A stretch of DNA of 64,000 nt from DASTFY01 sp963769115 (GTDB taxonomy: Bacteria > Actinomycetota > Acidimicrobiia > Acidimicrobiales > Ilumatobacteraceae): positions 372,001 to 436,000 of the forward strand of contig CAVYKN010000020.1 in assembly GCA_963769115.1 (NCBI GenBank). Direction: 5' to 3'. The translations under genes were made by a program, and so were the position numbers. The number at the start of each line of letters is the position of its first letter. The first letter of the stretch is position 1. The notes under the pieces were generated by a model. That model had not been told where the DNA came from and did no database searches. It saw only the letters and a list, made by a program, of their open reading frames with translations. Positions 54,056 to 62,489 of this stretch are shown piece by piece.

Positions 54056-55474
54056 AGGCCGTAGGCCTCCAGCAACCGCAGCCACACCTCGCTGACGGTC
54101 GGGAAGGACGGCACGGCGTGCCACAGCCGGTCCAGCGGGACCTGACCGGCGATGGCGACGGTGGCCGAGTGCAGCAGCTCCTGCACCCCAGGCCCGGTGA
54201 AGGTGGCGCCGACGACGATGCGCCGCTCCTCGTCGATGACCAGCTTGCTCGTGCCCGTGATGCCGTTGCCCTGCGTGGAGGCGCCGGCCACGTCCCCCGT
54301 GCCGTACTCGACGGCCCGCACGGGGAGCCCCTGCTCGCGGGCCTGGGCCTCGGTCAAGCCGACGGCGCAGACCTGCGGGTCGGTGAACGTGACCCTCGGG
54401 ACGGCGGACGCGCTGGCCTCGTCGCGGGCGTCGCGGCCGACGATGACGTCGGCGGCGATGCGGGCCTGGTACTTGCCCATGTGGGTGAGGAGGGCACGGC
54501 CGTTGCAGTCGCCGACCGCGTACAGCCAGCCGCCGGGCACGCCGGTGGCGCGGAGCTGGTCGTCGACCTCGACGGAGCGTCCGGGTTCGAGGCCCACCGT
54601 GTCGAGCCCGAGTGACGCCGTGGCGGGCCGGCGGCCGACGGCGACGAGCAGCTCGTCGGCCTCGATCTCGCGACCATCGGCGAGCGTGCCGACGACCGGT
54701 CCATCCGCCCCGGCCCGCCGCACGGACGCCATCGAGACGCCCGTGACGACGTCTATCCCCTCGGCCTCGAACGCCGCCGCCAGCTCGTCTCCCGCGAAGG
54801 GCTCCTCCCGGGCCAGCAGCCGTAGGGATCCCTCGACGACCGTGACCTCCTCGCACCCCAGGCGCTTGAACGCCTGGGCCATCTCGGCCCCGATGGCCCC
54901 ACCGCCGAGCACCAGCAGCCGCCTGGGCAGCTGCTTCGCCGCGGTGATGGCGCGGTTGTCCCACGCGCGCACGTCGGCCAGTCCGGGGATCGGGGGCATT
55001 GCCGCGCTCGGTGCCGGTCGCCAGGACGACGGCCTTCGTGGCCTCCAGCCGCTGGGCCTCCCCTGCCGGCCCCTCGACCTCGACCGCGCGCTCGCCGACC
55101 AGGCGCCCCTCTCCCCGCGCGAGGGCGATCCCCTTCTCGGCCAGCCACGTCACCTGACTGCCGTCGTCCCAGTCGCTGGTCATGTAGTCCCGCTGCGCGA
55201 GTGCGGCGTCCACGTCGATCGGGCCGGTGACCGCCTCCGCGGCGCCAGGCACCCGGCGGGCGGCCGCGACGACGTCGCCTGGGCGGATCAAGGTCTTCGA
55301 GGGGATGCAGCCCCAGTACGAGCACTCGCCGCCGATCAGCTGCTTCTCGACGAGCACGACCGACAGGCCGTGGTCGGCGCAGCGGCCGGCGATCGTCTCG
55401 CCGGCGGGTCCCCCGCCGATGACGATCACCTCGTACGAAGCGGGATCGGGCACGGCGCCCGGCGTTGTGGTCAT
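54052..55474 (-). CDS. NAD(P)/FAD-dependent disulfide oxidoreductase (dihydrolipoamide dehydrogenase/mercuric reductase family), frameshifted as read
   Basis: From ATG 55474: VIVIGGGPAGETIAGRC (FAD), redox-active GGECSYWGCIPSKT with the two cysteines, then LATGTERG, where one extra base (about 55000) shifts the frame. The following 54052-54999 part continues GLADVRAWDNRAI, VLGGGAIGAEMAQAFK (NAD(P)), LYAVGDCNGRALL (second FAD motif) and the dimer interface ending LLEAYGL. The usual catalytic His-x-x-x-x-Glu of dihydrolipoamide dehydrogenases is replaced by HAVPSFPTVSE, as in many class I members. Substrate unknown. The start codon overlaps the stop of the preceding hypothetical gene by four bases. 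Confidence 0.85.
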
Positions 55475-56172
55475 CGTCCGTCCTCCGGTGGCGGTGTGGA
55501 GCGGATGCGGGTCGCAGCGTCGGCGAAGAAGGCGGCGGCGTCGTCTGCGGTCCTGACGCGGTCGAAGGTGATCGCGGCACCGAAGGGTTCGTTCCAGAAG
55601 GAACGATCGCCGTCGGGCACCGGGGAGGGTGGCAGGACGTAGAGGTAGGGCTGGTCGTGCTCGGCGTCGCCGGGCGAGCCGCCGTAGGTGATGTCGCCGC
55701 GCTGCGCATCGCTGACCGTGACGGCGAGATCGAAGTGCTCCGGCCAGAGCGTCGGTGATGCGGACGGTGCCTGCGTGGCGAGAGCCTGGCCGGCCAGCGT
55801 GAACCAACCGCACAGGAGCCGCAGGTCGGTCTCGTCGATGGCGAGCGGAGCGTCGGGATCGGGCGAGGTGACGGCCGTCCACAGCGGGGGTGCCCCGACC
55901 GCGATGCCGAAGTGGTCGGCTGCGGCCCGCAACGTGGTGACGGGGGCGAGCCGCTCCCCGTCGGGACCACGGTCGACGAGCTCGAGGCCCCGAAGGCCGA
56001 CGGTGCGCCCGTCGAACGGCGGTGTGGCGATGCCGTCCGGCGCGGGCTCCAGCCCGATCCGTTCGACGGCGGCGTAGCGCACCGCTGAAAGGACGTGTTC
56101 GGCGAGGGCGTGCACGGCGAGGCGCGTGCTGACGAACGAATCCGGGAGCGGGTTCACAGAGCTCGGGTCCAC
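55471..56172 (-). CDS. Conserved hypothetical protein upstream of the disulfide oxidoreductase
   Basis: The protein has 233 residues and shows no signal or membrane helix. Conserved-looking segments are LAEHVLSAVRYAAVERIGLEPAPDGIATPPFDG, LWPEHFDLAVTVSDAQRGDITYGGSPGD and LPPSPVPDGDRSFWNEPFGAAITFD. The DAEHDQPYLYV region is acidic and aromatic. I do not recognise the family. The overlap with the oxidoreductase start (ATGA) implies a shared transcript and possibly a shared pathway. Confidence 0.6.
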   Translation of the reverse strand: MDPSSVNPLPDSFVSTRLAVHALAEHVLSAVRYAAVERIGLEPAPDGIATPPFDGRTVGLRGLELVDRGPDGERLAPVTTLRAAADHFGIAVGAPPLWTAVTSPDPDAPLAIDETDLRLLCGWFTLAGQALATQAPSASPTLWPEHFDLAVTVSDAQRGDITYGGSPGDAEHDQPYLYVLPPSPVPDGDRSFWNEPFGAAITFDRVRTADDAAAFFADAATRIRSTPPPEDGR

Positions 56173-56194
56173 GACCCACAGCTTGCCCCGCCGG

Positions 56195-57352
56195 TCAGTC
56201 AGCGAGCGACGCCGGGACGATGATGACCTTCATCGCGTCGCCCGCCTCCAGCGCGGTGCGCATGGCCTCATCGGCTTGCTCGATGGGGAAGCGGTGCGTC
56301 ACGGCGAGGTGGAAGGGCACGCGCTCGTGGTGCTCGGCGAGGAGGCGGAGGGTGGCGTCATAGACCCTGGCGTCCTCACCGGCCACGCCGACGATGGTCA
56401 GGTTGCGCCCGAGGATGTCGGCCGGGTTGATCGGTACGGTGCCGAGATCGACGAAGGCGCCCACCTCGAGGAGCGTCCCGCCGTCGCGCAGGAGGCTCAG
56501 CGCGGGCCCGAAGCTCGACGGGTGGCCGGTGGCGTCGACCACGATGTCGGCTCCGCCGCCCAGCAGCTCCCGCGCCTCCGCCGCGGCGCGCTCAGCGTTG
56601 TCCGTCACGACGACGGTGTCGGTGGCCCCGAGTGCTTCTGCGATGGCGAGGCGGGCCGGGAAGCGGTCGATGCCGGCCACGCGGCCAGCACCGGTGAGCG
56701 CGGCCTTGGCGATGTGGACGAGTCCGACGGGGCCGACGCCGAACACCGCGACGGTGTCGCCGGCGCGGTAACCACCCGGGCGGGGCATGGCCGCGGCCAG
56801 GTCCAGGCTGTGGGTGACGGCGAAGAGCTCGGTGAGGACGGCGACGTCCGTGGGCAGCTCGGCCGGGACCTTGAAGACGGGCGTATCGGGGAGCAGGTAC
56901 AGCAACTCGGCCCAGCCTCCGAACAGGTGGGGAGGCTGCGCGCACGACAGCGAGTTGCCGTAGTTCTCGAGGTTCTCGCAGAAGTAGTAGGGGAAGCCCC
57001 CGGCGGTGCACGGCCGGCACCGCCCGCAGGCCCGGTTGGGCGCCGGGACCACCCGGTCCCCGACGGTCAGCGGTGAGCCGTCGAAGGCCTGCGCGCCACC
57101 AGGGCCGATGTCGACGACGACTCCGACGTTCTCGTGGCCCTGGATGATCGGGAAGGGCGTCGAGCGGGCGTGGTCCGTGCCGACGTACTGCTCGGTCTCG
57201 CCCCGATAGGTGTGCTTGTCCGTGCCGCAGATGCCCGAGGCCAGCATGCGCAGGAGCACCGCGCCCGGTTCCAGTCGCTCGGGTCGCGGGTACTGCTCGA
57301 CCCGGAGGTCGAACGGGCCGGCGAGGGTGGCGGCCTTGACCATCTCCGGCAT
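56195..57352 (-). CDS. Zinc-dependent medium-chain alcohol dehydrogenase
   Basis: The protein has 385 residues. GICGTDKHTYRG and IIQGHENVGVV carry catalytic zinc ligands, NRACGRCRPCTAGGFPYYFCE the structural-zinc cysteines, and VAVFGVGPVGLVHIAKAALTGAG the NAD(P) site. It oxidises or reduces an alcohol/aldehyde or polyol substrate. Unlike the short-chain group, its N-terminal insert (TEQYVGTDHARSTPFP) resembles threonine-dehydrogenase/sorbitol-dehydrogenase relatives. It is followed by a TetR gene transcribed toward it, the likely regulator. Confidence 0.88.
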   Translation of the reverse strand: MPEMVKAATLAGPFDLRVEQYPRPERLEPGAVLLRMLASGICGTDKHTYRGETEQYVGTDHARSTPFPIIQGHENVGVVVDIGPGGAQAFDGSPLTVGDRVVPAPNRACGRCRPCTAGGFPYYFCENLENYGNSLSCAQPPHLFGGWAELLYLLPDTPVFKVPAELPTDVAVLTELFAVTHSLDLAAAMPRPGGYRAGDTVAVFGVGPVGLVHIAKAALTGAGRVAGIDRFPARLAIAEALGATDTVVVTDNAERAAAEARELLGGGADIVVDATGHPSSFGPALSLLRDGGTLLEVGAFVDLGTVPINPADILGRNLTIVGVAGEDARVYDATLRLLAEHHERVPFHLAVTHRFPIEQADEAMRTALEAGDAMKVIIVPASLAD

Positions 57353-57379
57353 GGCCGCATCATGACCGACCCGAGGGTG

Positions 57380-58063
57380 TCAGCGGCCGAAGCCGCGCAG
57401 GAAGTTGTCCACCACCCGGTCGGCCACGACGCCGGAGAGCTCGCCGCCGAACATGAGGCGGAAGTAGAGCGGGCCGACGAGCGCCTCCGTCGCGAGATCG
57501 GTGTCGGCGTCGGCCCGCAGGTCCCCGCGGGTGATGCCGCGGGCGACGATGCGGGCCACCTCGTCGCGCCGGGCCTGCACGACCGTGGCCCGGAAGGGAT
57601 CGCCGAGCGAGGGGTTGATGGCGATCTGGGAGAGCAGGGCGCGGATCACCGGGCCGAAGGGCGTCTCCGTGAGCGCCTGCACGACATGTCCGGCGGCCGC
57701 CCGCAGCTCGACCCGTGTGTCCCCGCACTCCTCGACCGCGAGGTGGGGAGCAGCCAGCTCCAGGAGGAGCTCGAGGGCCAGCGCCTCCTTGGACGGCCAC
57801 CGCCGGTAGAGCGTGGCCTTGGCGACGCCGGCCCGCGCGGCCACGTGCTCGAGGCGCAGGTCGGCGAAGCCGTGCTCGATGATGAGGGCCTGGGTGGCGT
57901 CGAGGATGGCCCGGTTCGCCTTCTCGCTGCGGGGCCGGCCGCGGCGCAACGCGGCGTCGACGATGGCCGCGCCGCCCTCGGGCGCATCGGACGGCACCAC
58001 CTGGACCGGACCGGTGACCGTCGTCACCTCATTTCGAGACGGATCGACCTGGAAATCCCCCAT
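57380..58063 (-). CDS. TetR-family transcriptional regulator
   Basis: From ATG 58063 it has 227 residues. The HTH reads RAILDATQALIIEHGFADLRLEHVAARAGVAKATLYRRWPSKEALALELL, a canonical TetR N-terminus, here preceded by ~45 low-complexity residues. ATG 58099 is also in frame, but it leaves only 20 bases to the divergent gene, too few for two promoters; with 58063 a TATCCT -10-like element lies just upstream. ATCGATCGAT at 58062-58071 is a perfect palindrome overlapping the start and may be the operator. It probably controls the downstream dehydrogenase and/or the divergent gene. Confidence 0.85.
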   Translation of the reverse strand: MGDFQVDPSRNEVTTVTGPVQVVPSDAPEGGAAIVDAALRRGRPRSEKANRAILDATQALIIEHGFADLRLEHVAARAGVAKATLYRRWPSKEALALELLLELAAPHLAVEECGDTRVELRAAAGHVVQALTETPFGPVIRALLSQIAINPSLGDPFRATVVQARRDEVARIVARGITRGDLRADADTDLATEALVGPLYFRLMFGGELSGVVADRVVDNFLRGFGR

Positions 58064-58122
58064 CGATCGATAGGATACGGAGCGGATCGAATGTTGCATC
58101 CGGAAGGATCGAAGAGGTCGTG

Positions 58123-58386
58123 ATGAATCAGCAGCCGATGACCAGCACCGAGCAGGACAAGGCCCTGACCGCGCTCGAGTTCGCCGGGCGGGAGACGCCG
58201 GTGTGCTCCCTCTGCGGCGAGCTGACGGCTCCGGTCGCCCACGCCGACGGTTCCGTGTGGCTCGAGTGCCCGTCGGTATCGACGTCGGCGTCGAAGCCCA
58301 CCCTGCGCCGCCTGCTCGGTCTCGACTTCGGTGGTCACACCCGCCGGCTGGTCGTGGAGGCCGCGGCTACCCGCCGGGCGGCCTGA
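58123..58386 (+). CDS. Small protein with CxxC...C motif
   Basis: From ATG 58123 it has 87 residues. TPVCSLCGELTAPVAHADGSVWLECPS shows CxxC and a later Cys, with a His in between, so a zinc-binding knuckle is possible though incomplete. The rest is Ala/Arg-rich. Good ribosome binding site AGAGG eight bases upstream. It is divergent from the TetR gene; its end overlaps the next gene tail-to-tail by 20 bases. No function is known. Confidence 0.6.
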   Translation: MNQQPMTSTEQDKALTALEFAGRETPVCSLCGELTAPVAHADGSVWLECPSVSTSASKPTLRRLLGLDFGGHTRRLVVEAAATRRAA

Positions 58387-59320
58387 GCGGTCTCGGATCG
58401 GCCAGCAACGCCTCGACCACGGTGTCCAGGTCGGCCTGCCCGTCCCTGAAGCGGTCGAGGCGCTCGAACAACTCGCCCGCGGCGCGGTGGAAGCCGTCCG
58501 GGAGGCCGGCCTGCTCGAACGTCGTGGTGATCTCGGCCATCTCTCCTGTCCAGCGCCACGCCTTCGGCGCCGACCCGGCCGCGGTGCTGCCGGCCCGGGC
58601 GGTCAGTCCGGGCTGCGATCGGTCCCACTCCGCCAGCAGCGGGCCCTCTACTCCCGTGGCACGCGCCAGAGCGGCCACGGCGAGCAGGAGAGCGGCAGCG
58701 CCCTTCGTGTACGCGGCGTAACACATCTTGAGCGCCGACGCGGTGCCCAGCTCCTCACCGATGACCACCGCTTCGAGGTTCGAGCCGGCGAAAACCTTGC
58801 CCACGTCGGCCGCCCGAGCCCCGGAGAGGTAGAGCCGCGTGGTGCCGGGCTGGTGCGCCGGCGGCCCGACGATCCCGCCATCGACCACGTCGGCCCCGCT
58901 CGCGGTCACAAGCTCGGCGACGGCGGCCATCGTCGACGGCGCGATCGCGTTGGCGTCCACGAACAATCCTGCGAACGCCGTCCCGGCGACGTCGCCGGCG
59001 ACAGCGGTGGTCGCGTCCGGCGGGCAGACGCTGAGCACGATGTCGCTGCCGGCGCAGAGCGCATCGAGCGTCCCCACGTCGTCCATCCCCGCCTGTCCGG
59101 CCCGCAGGGCCGTGGCTGACGATCGCCCCGCTGACGCCCAGAGGACACGGTGTCCACCGCTGCGGGCGGCAGCGGCCACGGTGACGCCCATCGCTCCGGG
59201 GTGCAGTACGCCGATGGTCGGAAGCGGGGCGTCGGTGCTCGTGGGCCGGGTGGTCGTGGTTGGGGATGGTACCGGCGCGACGCGATGGCGCCGGCCGGCC
59301 CGGAGGCCGACCGGCGCCAC
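58367..59320 (-). CDS. NAD(P)-dependent beta-hydroxyacid dehydrogenase-like protein (DUF1932 C-terminus)
   Basis: The protein has 317 residues. IGVLHPGAMGVTVAAAARSGGHRVLWAS is the NAD(P) fold with GxxxxG, GADVVDGGIVGPPAH the substrate site, and LGTASALKMCYAAYTKG contains the catalytic-type lysine. The C-terminal part matches the DUF1932 group near 6-phosphogluconate dehydrogenase. The start is uncertain: only GTG 59320 is available and the first ~30 residues are low-complexity. Substrate unknown. Confidence 0.78.
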   Translation of the reverse strand: MAPVGLRAGRRHRVAPVPSPTTTTRPTSTDAPLPTIGVLHPGAMGVTVAAAARSGGHRVLWASAGRSSATALRAGQAGMDDVGTLDALCAGSDIVLSVCPPDATTAVAGDVAGTAFAGLFVDANAIAPSTMAAVAELVTASGADVVDGGIVGPPAHQPGTTRLYLSGARAADVGKVFAGSNLEAVVIGEELGTASALKMCYAAYTKGAAALLLAVAALARATGVEGPLLAEWDRSQPGLTARAGSTAAGSAPKAWRWTGEMAEITTTFEQAGLPDGFHRAAGELFERLDRFRDGQADLDTVVEALLADPRPLRPPGG

Positions 59321-59341
59321 CGCCGTTGGGGGCGGATGGAA

Positions 59342-60007
59342 TCAGGTCGTGACGACCTTGTGCCGGTGCACGAAGCCCAGGATCACCAGCGCGAGCATGG
59401 CGAAGCCGGCCACGAAGGCGACCAGGGCGGCGATTCCCGCGATGCGCCCGATCGTCGACCAGGCGTAGGTCGACAGCAGCAGGCCGCGCAGCGTCTCGCC
59501 CTTGAAGAGCGTGTTGCGCTGGTTGGTGAACTCGTCGGCGGTCGCCTGCAACTCCGTCACGGTCGCTTCGTCAGCGCCGCTGTCGATGGCCGCTTGGACC
59601 TCGGCCCTGGCGGCCCGCTCGGGCGCCCCGAGGTCGGCGTAGGTGGCGCCGTCGGCGACCTCCTCCAGGTGATGCCCGATGTAGCTGGCGTACGCCTGCG
59701 CCTCGGATCCGGTGGTCACCTGCTCACCGGCGTAGCCCAGCAGGTCCGTGCGGCCCTCGTCCTCCAGGGCGGCCTGCTCGGGGAAGAAGATGTTCTGGGA
59801 CGTGAGCTCGTCGCTCACATGGTCGTTGGCGAAGCGGCTGCCCCAGGTGAGCAGTCCGCCGGCCACGAACAGCACGACGGTGACGACCGCACCCAGGGCG
59901 ACGAGCACCGTGTCCACGGTGCGCCGCTTGACGGCTACGACCTTCTCGTCGTGGGCCGGGCTGGTGCCGACCTCGCCCTCGGAGGGCGTGCTCTCGATGA
60001 CTGACAC
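59342..60007 (-). CDS. Two-TM membrane protein beside the multicopper oxidase
   Basis: From GTG 60007 (AAAGGA upstream) it has 221 residues. An acidic N-terminus, a first membrane helix (VDTVLVALGAVVTVVLFVAGGLLTW, about 31-55), a long extracytoplasmic helical loop with acidic and Ala-rich repeats, and a second helix (IAGIAALVAFVAGFAMLALVILGFV, about 190-214) end in the cytoplasmic HRHKVVTT. No known domain; it might be a scaffold or partner of the oxidase. It lies 35 bases downstream of the multicopper oxidase gene, so the two form an operon. Confidence 0.7.
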   Translation of the reverse strand: MSVIESTPSEGEVGTSPAHDEKVVAVKRRTVDTVLVALGAVVTVVLFVAGGLLTWGSRFANDHVSDELTSQNIFFPEQAALEDEGRTDLLGYAGEQVTTGSEAQAYASYIGHHLEEVADGATYADLGAPERAARAEVQAAIDSGADEATVTELQATADEFTNQRNTLFKGETLRGLLLSTYAWSTIGRIAGIAALVAFVAGFAMLALVILGFVHRHKVVTT

Positions 60008-60042
60008 GGTGGTTCCTTTCTCTCCCCCGACCGGGGCCGGGA

Positions 60043-61398
60043 TCACTCTTCGACGATCAGTGCGGTGACCATGCCGAACATCCCCTGCGGGCCTTCGGCG
60101 TGGTTGAGGATGTGGCAGTGCCAGGCCCACACCCCGGGGTCGACGGCCGTGTACAGCACGGTCAGGCGCTCACCGGGGGCGACCACGAACGTGTCGCTGG
60201 GGACCGGCACCTCGAGCGGCTTGCCGTCCTTGGCGATCAGCCAGCCGAGCGGTTGGTGCAGATGCATCGGGTGCACCTGCAACCCTTCGTTGAGGTAGTT
60301 GACGATCATCGACTCGCCGACCTTGAGCGTGTACGGCTCCGTGGCCGGGAAGCTCTTGCCGTTCAGCGACAGGCCGATCGTGCCGGCGTCGTTCAGGACC
60401 ATGTTCAGCGTCTGGACGACGTTGGCGCCGGCCAGGGTCTCCGGCACGGGCATGGTGCCGATGAGGAAGGCGCCGGCCATGCCGTTCGGCACCTGGATCT
60501 GGGCGTCGTGGTGCGAGTGGTACATGCCGACGGCAGGTTCCTGCGCCGTGAACTCGTAGGTGAAGGTCTCGCCGGGCTTGATCGGATCCTGTGTGTACGG
60601 CGGCACACCGTCCATGGCGTTCGGCACGCGCACCCCGTGGAAGTGGAGGGCGGTCGACTCGGGCAGGTTGTTCGTGAGGATCACGCGGACCTTGTCGCCG
60701 ACGTCGACCTTGATGGTGGGGGCGGGGACGACGCCGTTGTAGGTCCAGGCCTCGACGATCTTGCCGGGCTCGACCTCCCAGTCCACGATCTCCGCAGTCA
60801 GATCGAACTGCTTGGTGCCGTCGGCCAGGACGGTCGGGGCCAGATCCTCTCCGCCGTGCCCCGCGGTCTCGGCCGGGAACTGGTTGGCGACGGCCTCCAT
60901 CACCGCATCCATCTCGTCCGCGCTCATGGTGGTCGCCGGCTCGGACGTGGCCGATCCGTCGACCGAACCCGCCGCGCCTACGTGGAGCATCCCCGTCATG
61001 CCGCCCGCCGCGTGTCCGGCGATCGTGCAGATCATCTCGTAGCTGCCCTCCGTGAGGACCCCCAGGTCGAGGCGGGCCGTCTCACCGGGCGCGATGTCGG
61101 CGCTCTGCTTCTCGAGCGACGGGAAGGAGATGTTGTGGACCTGCGAGCCGGTGTTCGTCATCTCGATCACGACCGGACCGGCACCGACCTCGGGCATGGC
61201 CGGCTCGATCTTGAGATCGGCCAGGGTGAGCTCCACCACCGCGGCGTCGCTGGCGGCGGCGGCGCCTCCTCCGGCTGGAGTGGTCCCGTTGGAGTCGTCG
61301 TCACGCACGACGAAGAGCGCGGCGAAGGCCAGGAGCAGCGCGCCCACGGCCACCACGACGGCGATCAGCGAGACCGTGGTCCGGTTGGAGTCATCCAT
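60043..61398 (-). CDS. Multicopper oxidase with an N-terminal cupredoxin domain
   Basis: The protein has 451 residues and ATG 61398. An N-terminal anchor (about 9-31) places it outside the membrane. A first cupredoxin-like domain carries H...C-T-I-A-G-H-A-A-G-G-M as type-1 copper ligands (HNISFP, then MICTIAGHAAGGM). Two multicopper oxidase domains follow, with HFHGVRVPNAMDG, MYHSHHDAQ, HPMHLHQPLGW and WAWHCHILNHAEGPQGMFG giving the type-1/2/3 copper sites. A three-domain layout like this suits a nitrite reductase- or laccase-like enzyme; which reaction it runs is not clear. Confidence 0.9.
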   Translation of the reverse strand: MDDSNRTTVSLIAVVVAVGALLLAFAALFVVRDDDSNGTTPAGGGAAAASDAAVVELTLADLKIEPAMPEVGAGPVVIEMTNTGSQVHNISFPSLEKQSADIAPGETARLDLGVLTEGSYEMICTIAGHAAGGMTGMLHVGAAGSVDGSATSEPATTMSADEMDAVMEAVANQFPAETAGHGGEDLAPTVLADGTKQFDLTAEIVDWEVEPGKIVEAWTYNGVVPAPTIKVDVGDKVRVILTNNLPESTALHFHGVRVPNAMDGVPPYTQDPIKPGETFTYEFTAQEPAVGMYHSHHDAQIQVPNGMAGAFLIGTMPVPETLAGANVVQTLNMVLNDAGTIGLSLNGKSFPATEPYTLKVGESMIVNYLNEGLQVHPMHLHQPLGWLIAKDGKPLEVPVPSDTFVVAPGERLTVLYTAVDPGVWAWHCHILNHAEGPQGMFGMVTALIVEE

Positions 61399-61454
61399 GG
61401 CTTCGAGCCTGCCGACACGCGGCCCGCCCGGGCAGGGCCCTCGGGCGGCGGCCG

Positions 61455-61931
61455 CTAGGACCTTGGTCCCGAATGCGCCGGGTCAGCGCCGGACCTGGCC
61501 GCGAGCTGCACGATGCGCCGGCCGGTGATCTCCCGCAGCCGCACGCCTATCCAACCAGGGGCCGCGACGAGCCCCCACGGCCGCAACGGCAGCTGCTCGA
61601 GCGCGTCGACCGGCATCATCTGTTCGAGGCCCTCGGCCCTTCCACGCCCGATCACGCTCCAGCCGGAGTGGTACGCGGGATCGGCCTGGTCGACCTCGAA
61701 CGCGACCTCGGCGTCGCGGACCAGTACGTCGAAGGCCGACCCGGCCGCCGTCCTGAACACCACGACGTCCTCGACCAACGTGAAGTTCACGGGCAGGACG
61801 GTCGGCTCGCCGTCGACGATGAACGCGACGCGCCCGATGCCCTGCGTGGCCAGGAGGCGCAGGCACTCACCGGCGTCCAGATCCTCGAGCACGGTGACGT
61901 CGTCCAAGCGCTGCATGTCTCCGTTGTGCAC
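61455..61931 (-). CDS. PNPOx-like flavin split-barrel protein
   Basis: The protein has 158 residues from GTG 61931. VLEDLDAGECLRLLATQGIGRVAFIVDGEPTVLPVNFTLVEDVVVFRT and VAFEVDQADPAYHSGWSVIGRGRA form the FMN/F420 split barrel of the pyridoxamine-5-phosphate-oxidase-like family. Members are FMN reductases, heme-degrading or F420-linked oxidoreductases; here the ligand is unknown. It is divergent from the next paralogue; a palindromic site lies between them. Confidence 0.85.
   Translation of the reverse strand: MHNGDMQRLDDVTVLEDLDAGECLRLLATQGIGRVAFIVDGEPTVLPVNFTLVEDVVVFRTAAGSAFDVLVRDAEVAFEVDQADPAYHSGWSVIGRGRAEGLEQMMPVDALEQLPLRPWGLVAAPGWIGVRLREITGRRIVQLAARSGADPAHSGPRS
61458..61469. promoter_or_regulatory. 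Palindrome GGACCTTGGTCC upstream of the multicopper oxidase
   Basis: GGACC and GGTCC flank a TT centre; extended, it reads AGGACCTTGGTCCC. It is about 60 bases upstream of the oxidase start on the minus strand and overlaps the end of the first split-barrel gene. Its core equals that of the two other sites (61952, 62451). It is reminiscent of the GGGAC/GTCCC halves of DosR/DevR boxes, by recall. Confidence 0.5.
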
Positions 61932-61951
61932 CGATGCGCCGGCCCGGGGGA

Positions 61952-61967
61952 AGGGACCTTGGGCCCT
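61952..61967. promoter_or_regulatory. Inverted repeat AGGGACCTTGGGCCCT between divergent split-barrel genes
   Basis: Halves AGGGnCC and GGnCCCT are complementary across TT. It sits 21 bases upstream of the first split-barrel gene (minus) and 35 bases upstream of the second (plus), where an operator or activator box for both could lie. It shares AGGGACCTT with the site at 62451. Confidence 0.55.
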
Positions 61968-62001
61968 GGCCCGTTATCCCCCTAGGGTCGATACTGGCGT
62001 T

Positions 62002-62451
62002 GTGAGCACTCGCCTTCCCGACGGAGTCATGGAGCTGGACGAGTCGCGTTGCTGGGCCCTGTTGCGGGCCGCCGACGTCGGCCGGCTGGCGGTTGCCATC
62101 AGCAACCACCCGGACATCTTCCCGGTCAACTTCGTCGTCGATCACGGGACGGTCGTCTTCCGGACGGCCGAGGGCACCAAGCTCGCCGCCGCCGTGCTCG
62201 GCCAGGCCGTCGCCTTCGAGGTGGACGGGTACGACCCGGGCTCGGGCGAGGCCTGGAGTGTGGTGATCAAGGGTCGGGCCCTGGAGATCGAACGGATGCA
62301 GGAGCTGTTCGACGCTGTCGACCTCCCGCTGTTCCCGTGGCACGCCGCGCCCAAGCCCCGCTTCGTCCGCATCGAGCCCGACGAGCTGAGCGGCCGTCGC
62401 TTCCACGTGGTCCAGGGCCGCAGACCGAGCTCGGCCAAGGACCCGGCGTAA
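62002..62451 (+). CDS. PNPOx-like flavin split-barrel protein (second paralogue)
   Basis: From GTG 62002 it has 149 residues. MELDESRCWALLRAADVGRLAVAISNHPDIFPVNFVVDHGTVVFRT, VAFEVDGYDPGSGEAWSVVIKGRA and FVRIEPDELSGRRFHVVQ match the first paralogue closely in layout. The HPDIFPVNF and EAWSV motifs are the expected flavin/F420 contacts. No other domain. Its stop codon lies inside the third palindromic site. Confidence 0.85.
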   Translation: MSTRLPDGVMELDESRCWALLRAADVGRLAVAISNHPDIFPVNFVVDHGTVVFRTAEGTKLAAAVLGQAVAFEVDGYDPGSGEAWSVVIKGRALEIERMQELFDAVDLPLFPWHAAPKPRFVRIEPDELSGRRFHVVQGRRPSSAKDPA

Positions 62452-62466
62452 GGGACCTTCGCCCCT
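62451..62466. promoter_or_regulatory. Half-conserved repeat AGGGACCTTCGCCCCT before the third split-barrel gene
   Basis: The left half matches the site at 61952 exactly (AGGGACCTT) and the right half keeps CCCCT. It overlaps the stop codon of the second paralogue and is 24-39 bases upstream of the third. This position fits an internal promoter of the cluster. Confidence 0.5.
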
Positions 62467-62489
62467 GTCTGCCGGCGGGCGCCGGCGAG

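Noticed and set aside
53504..56179. A very long minus-strand open frame
   Set aside because: Most is antisense to the amidohydrolase or in the wrong frame; it only contains the N-terminal part of the disulfide oxidoreductase.
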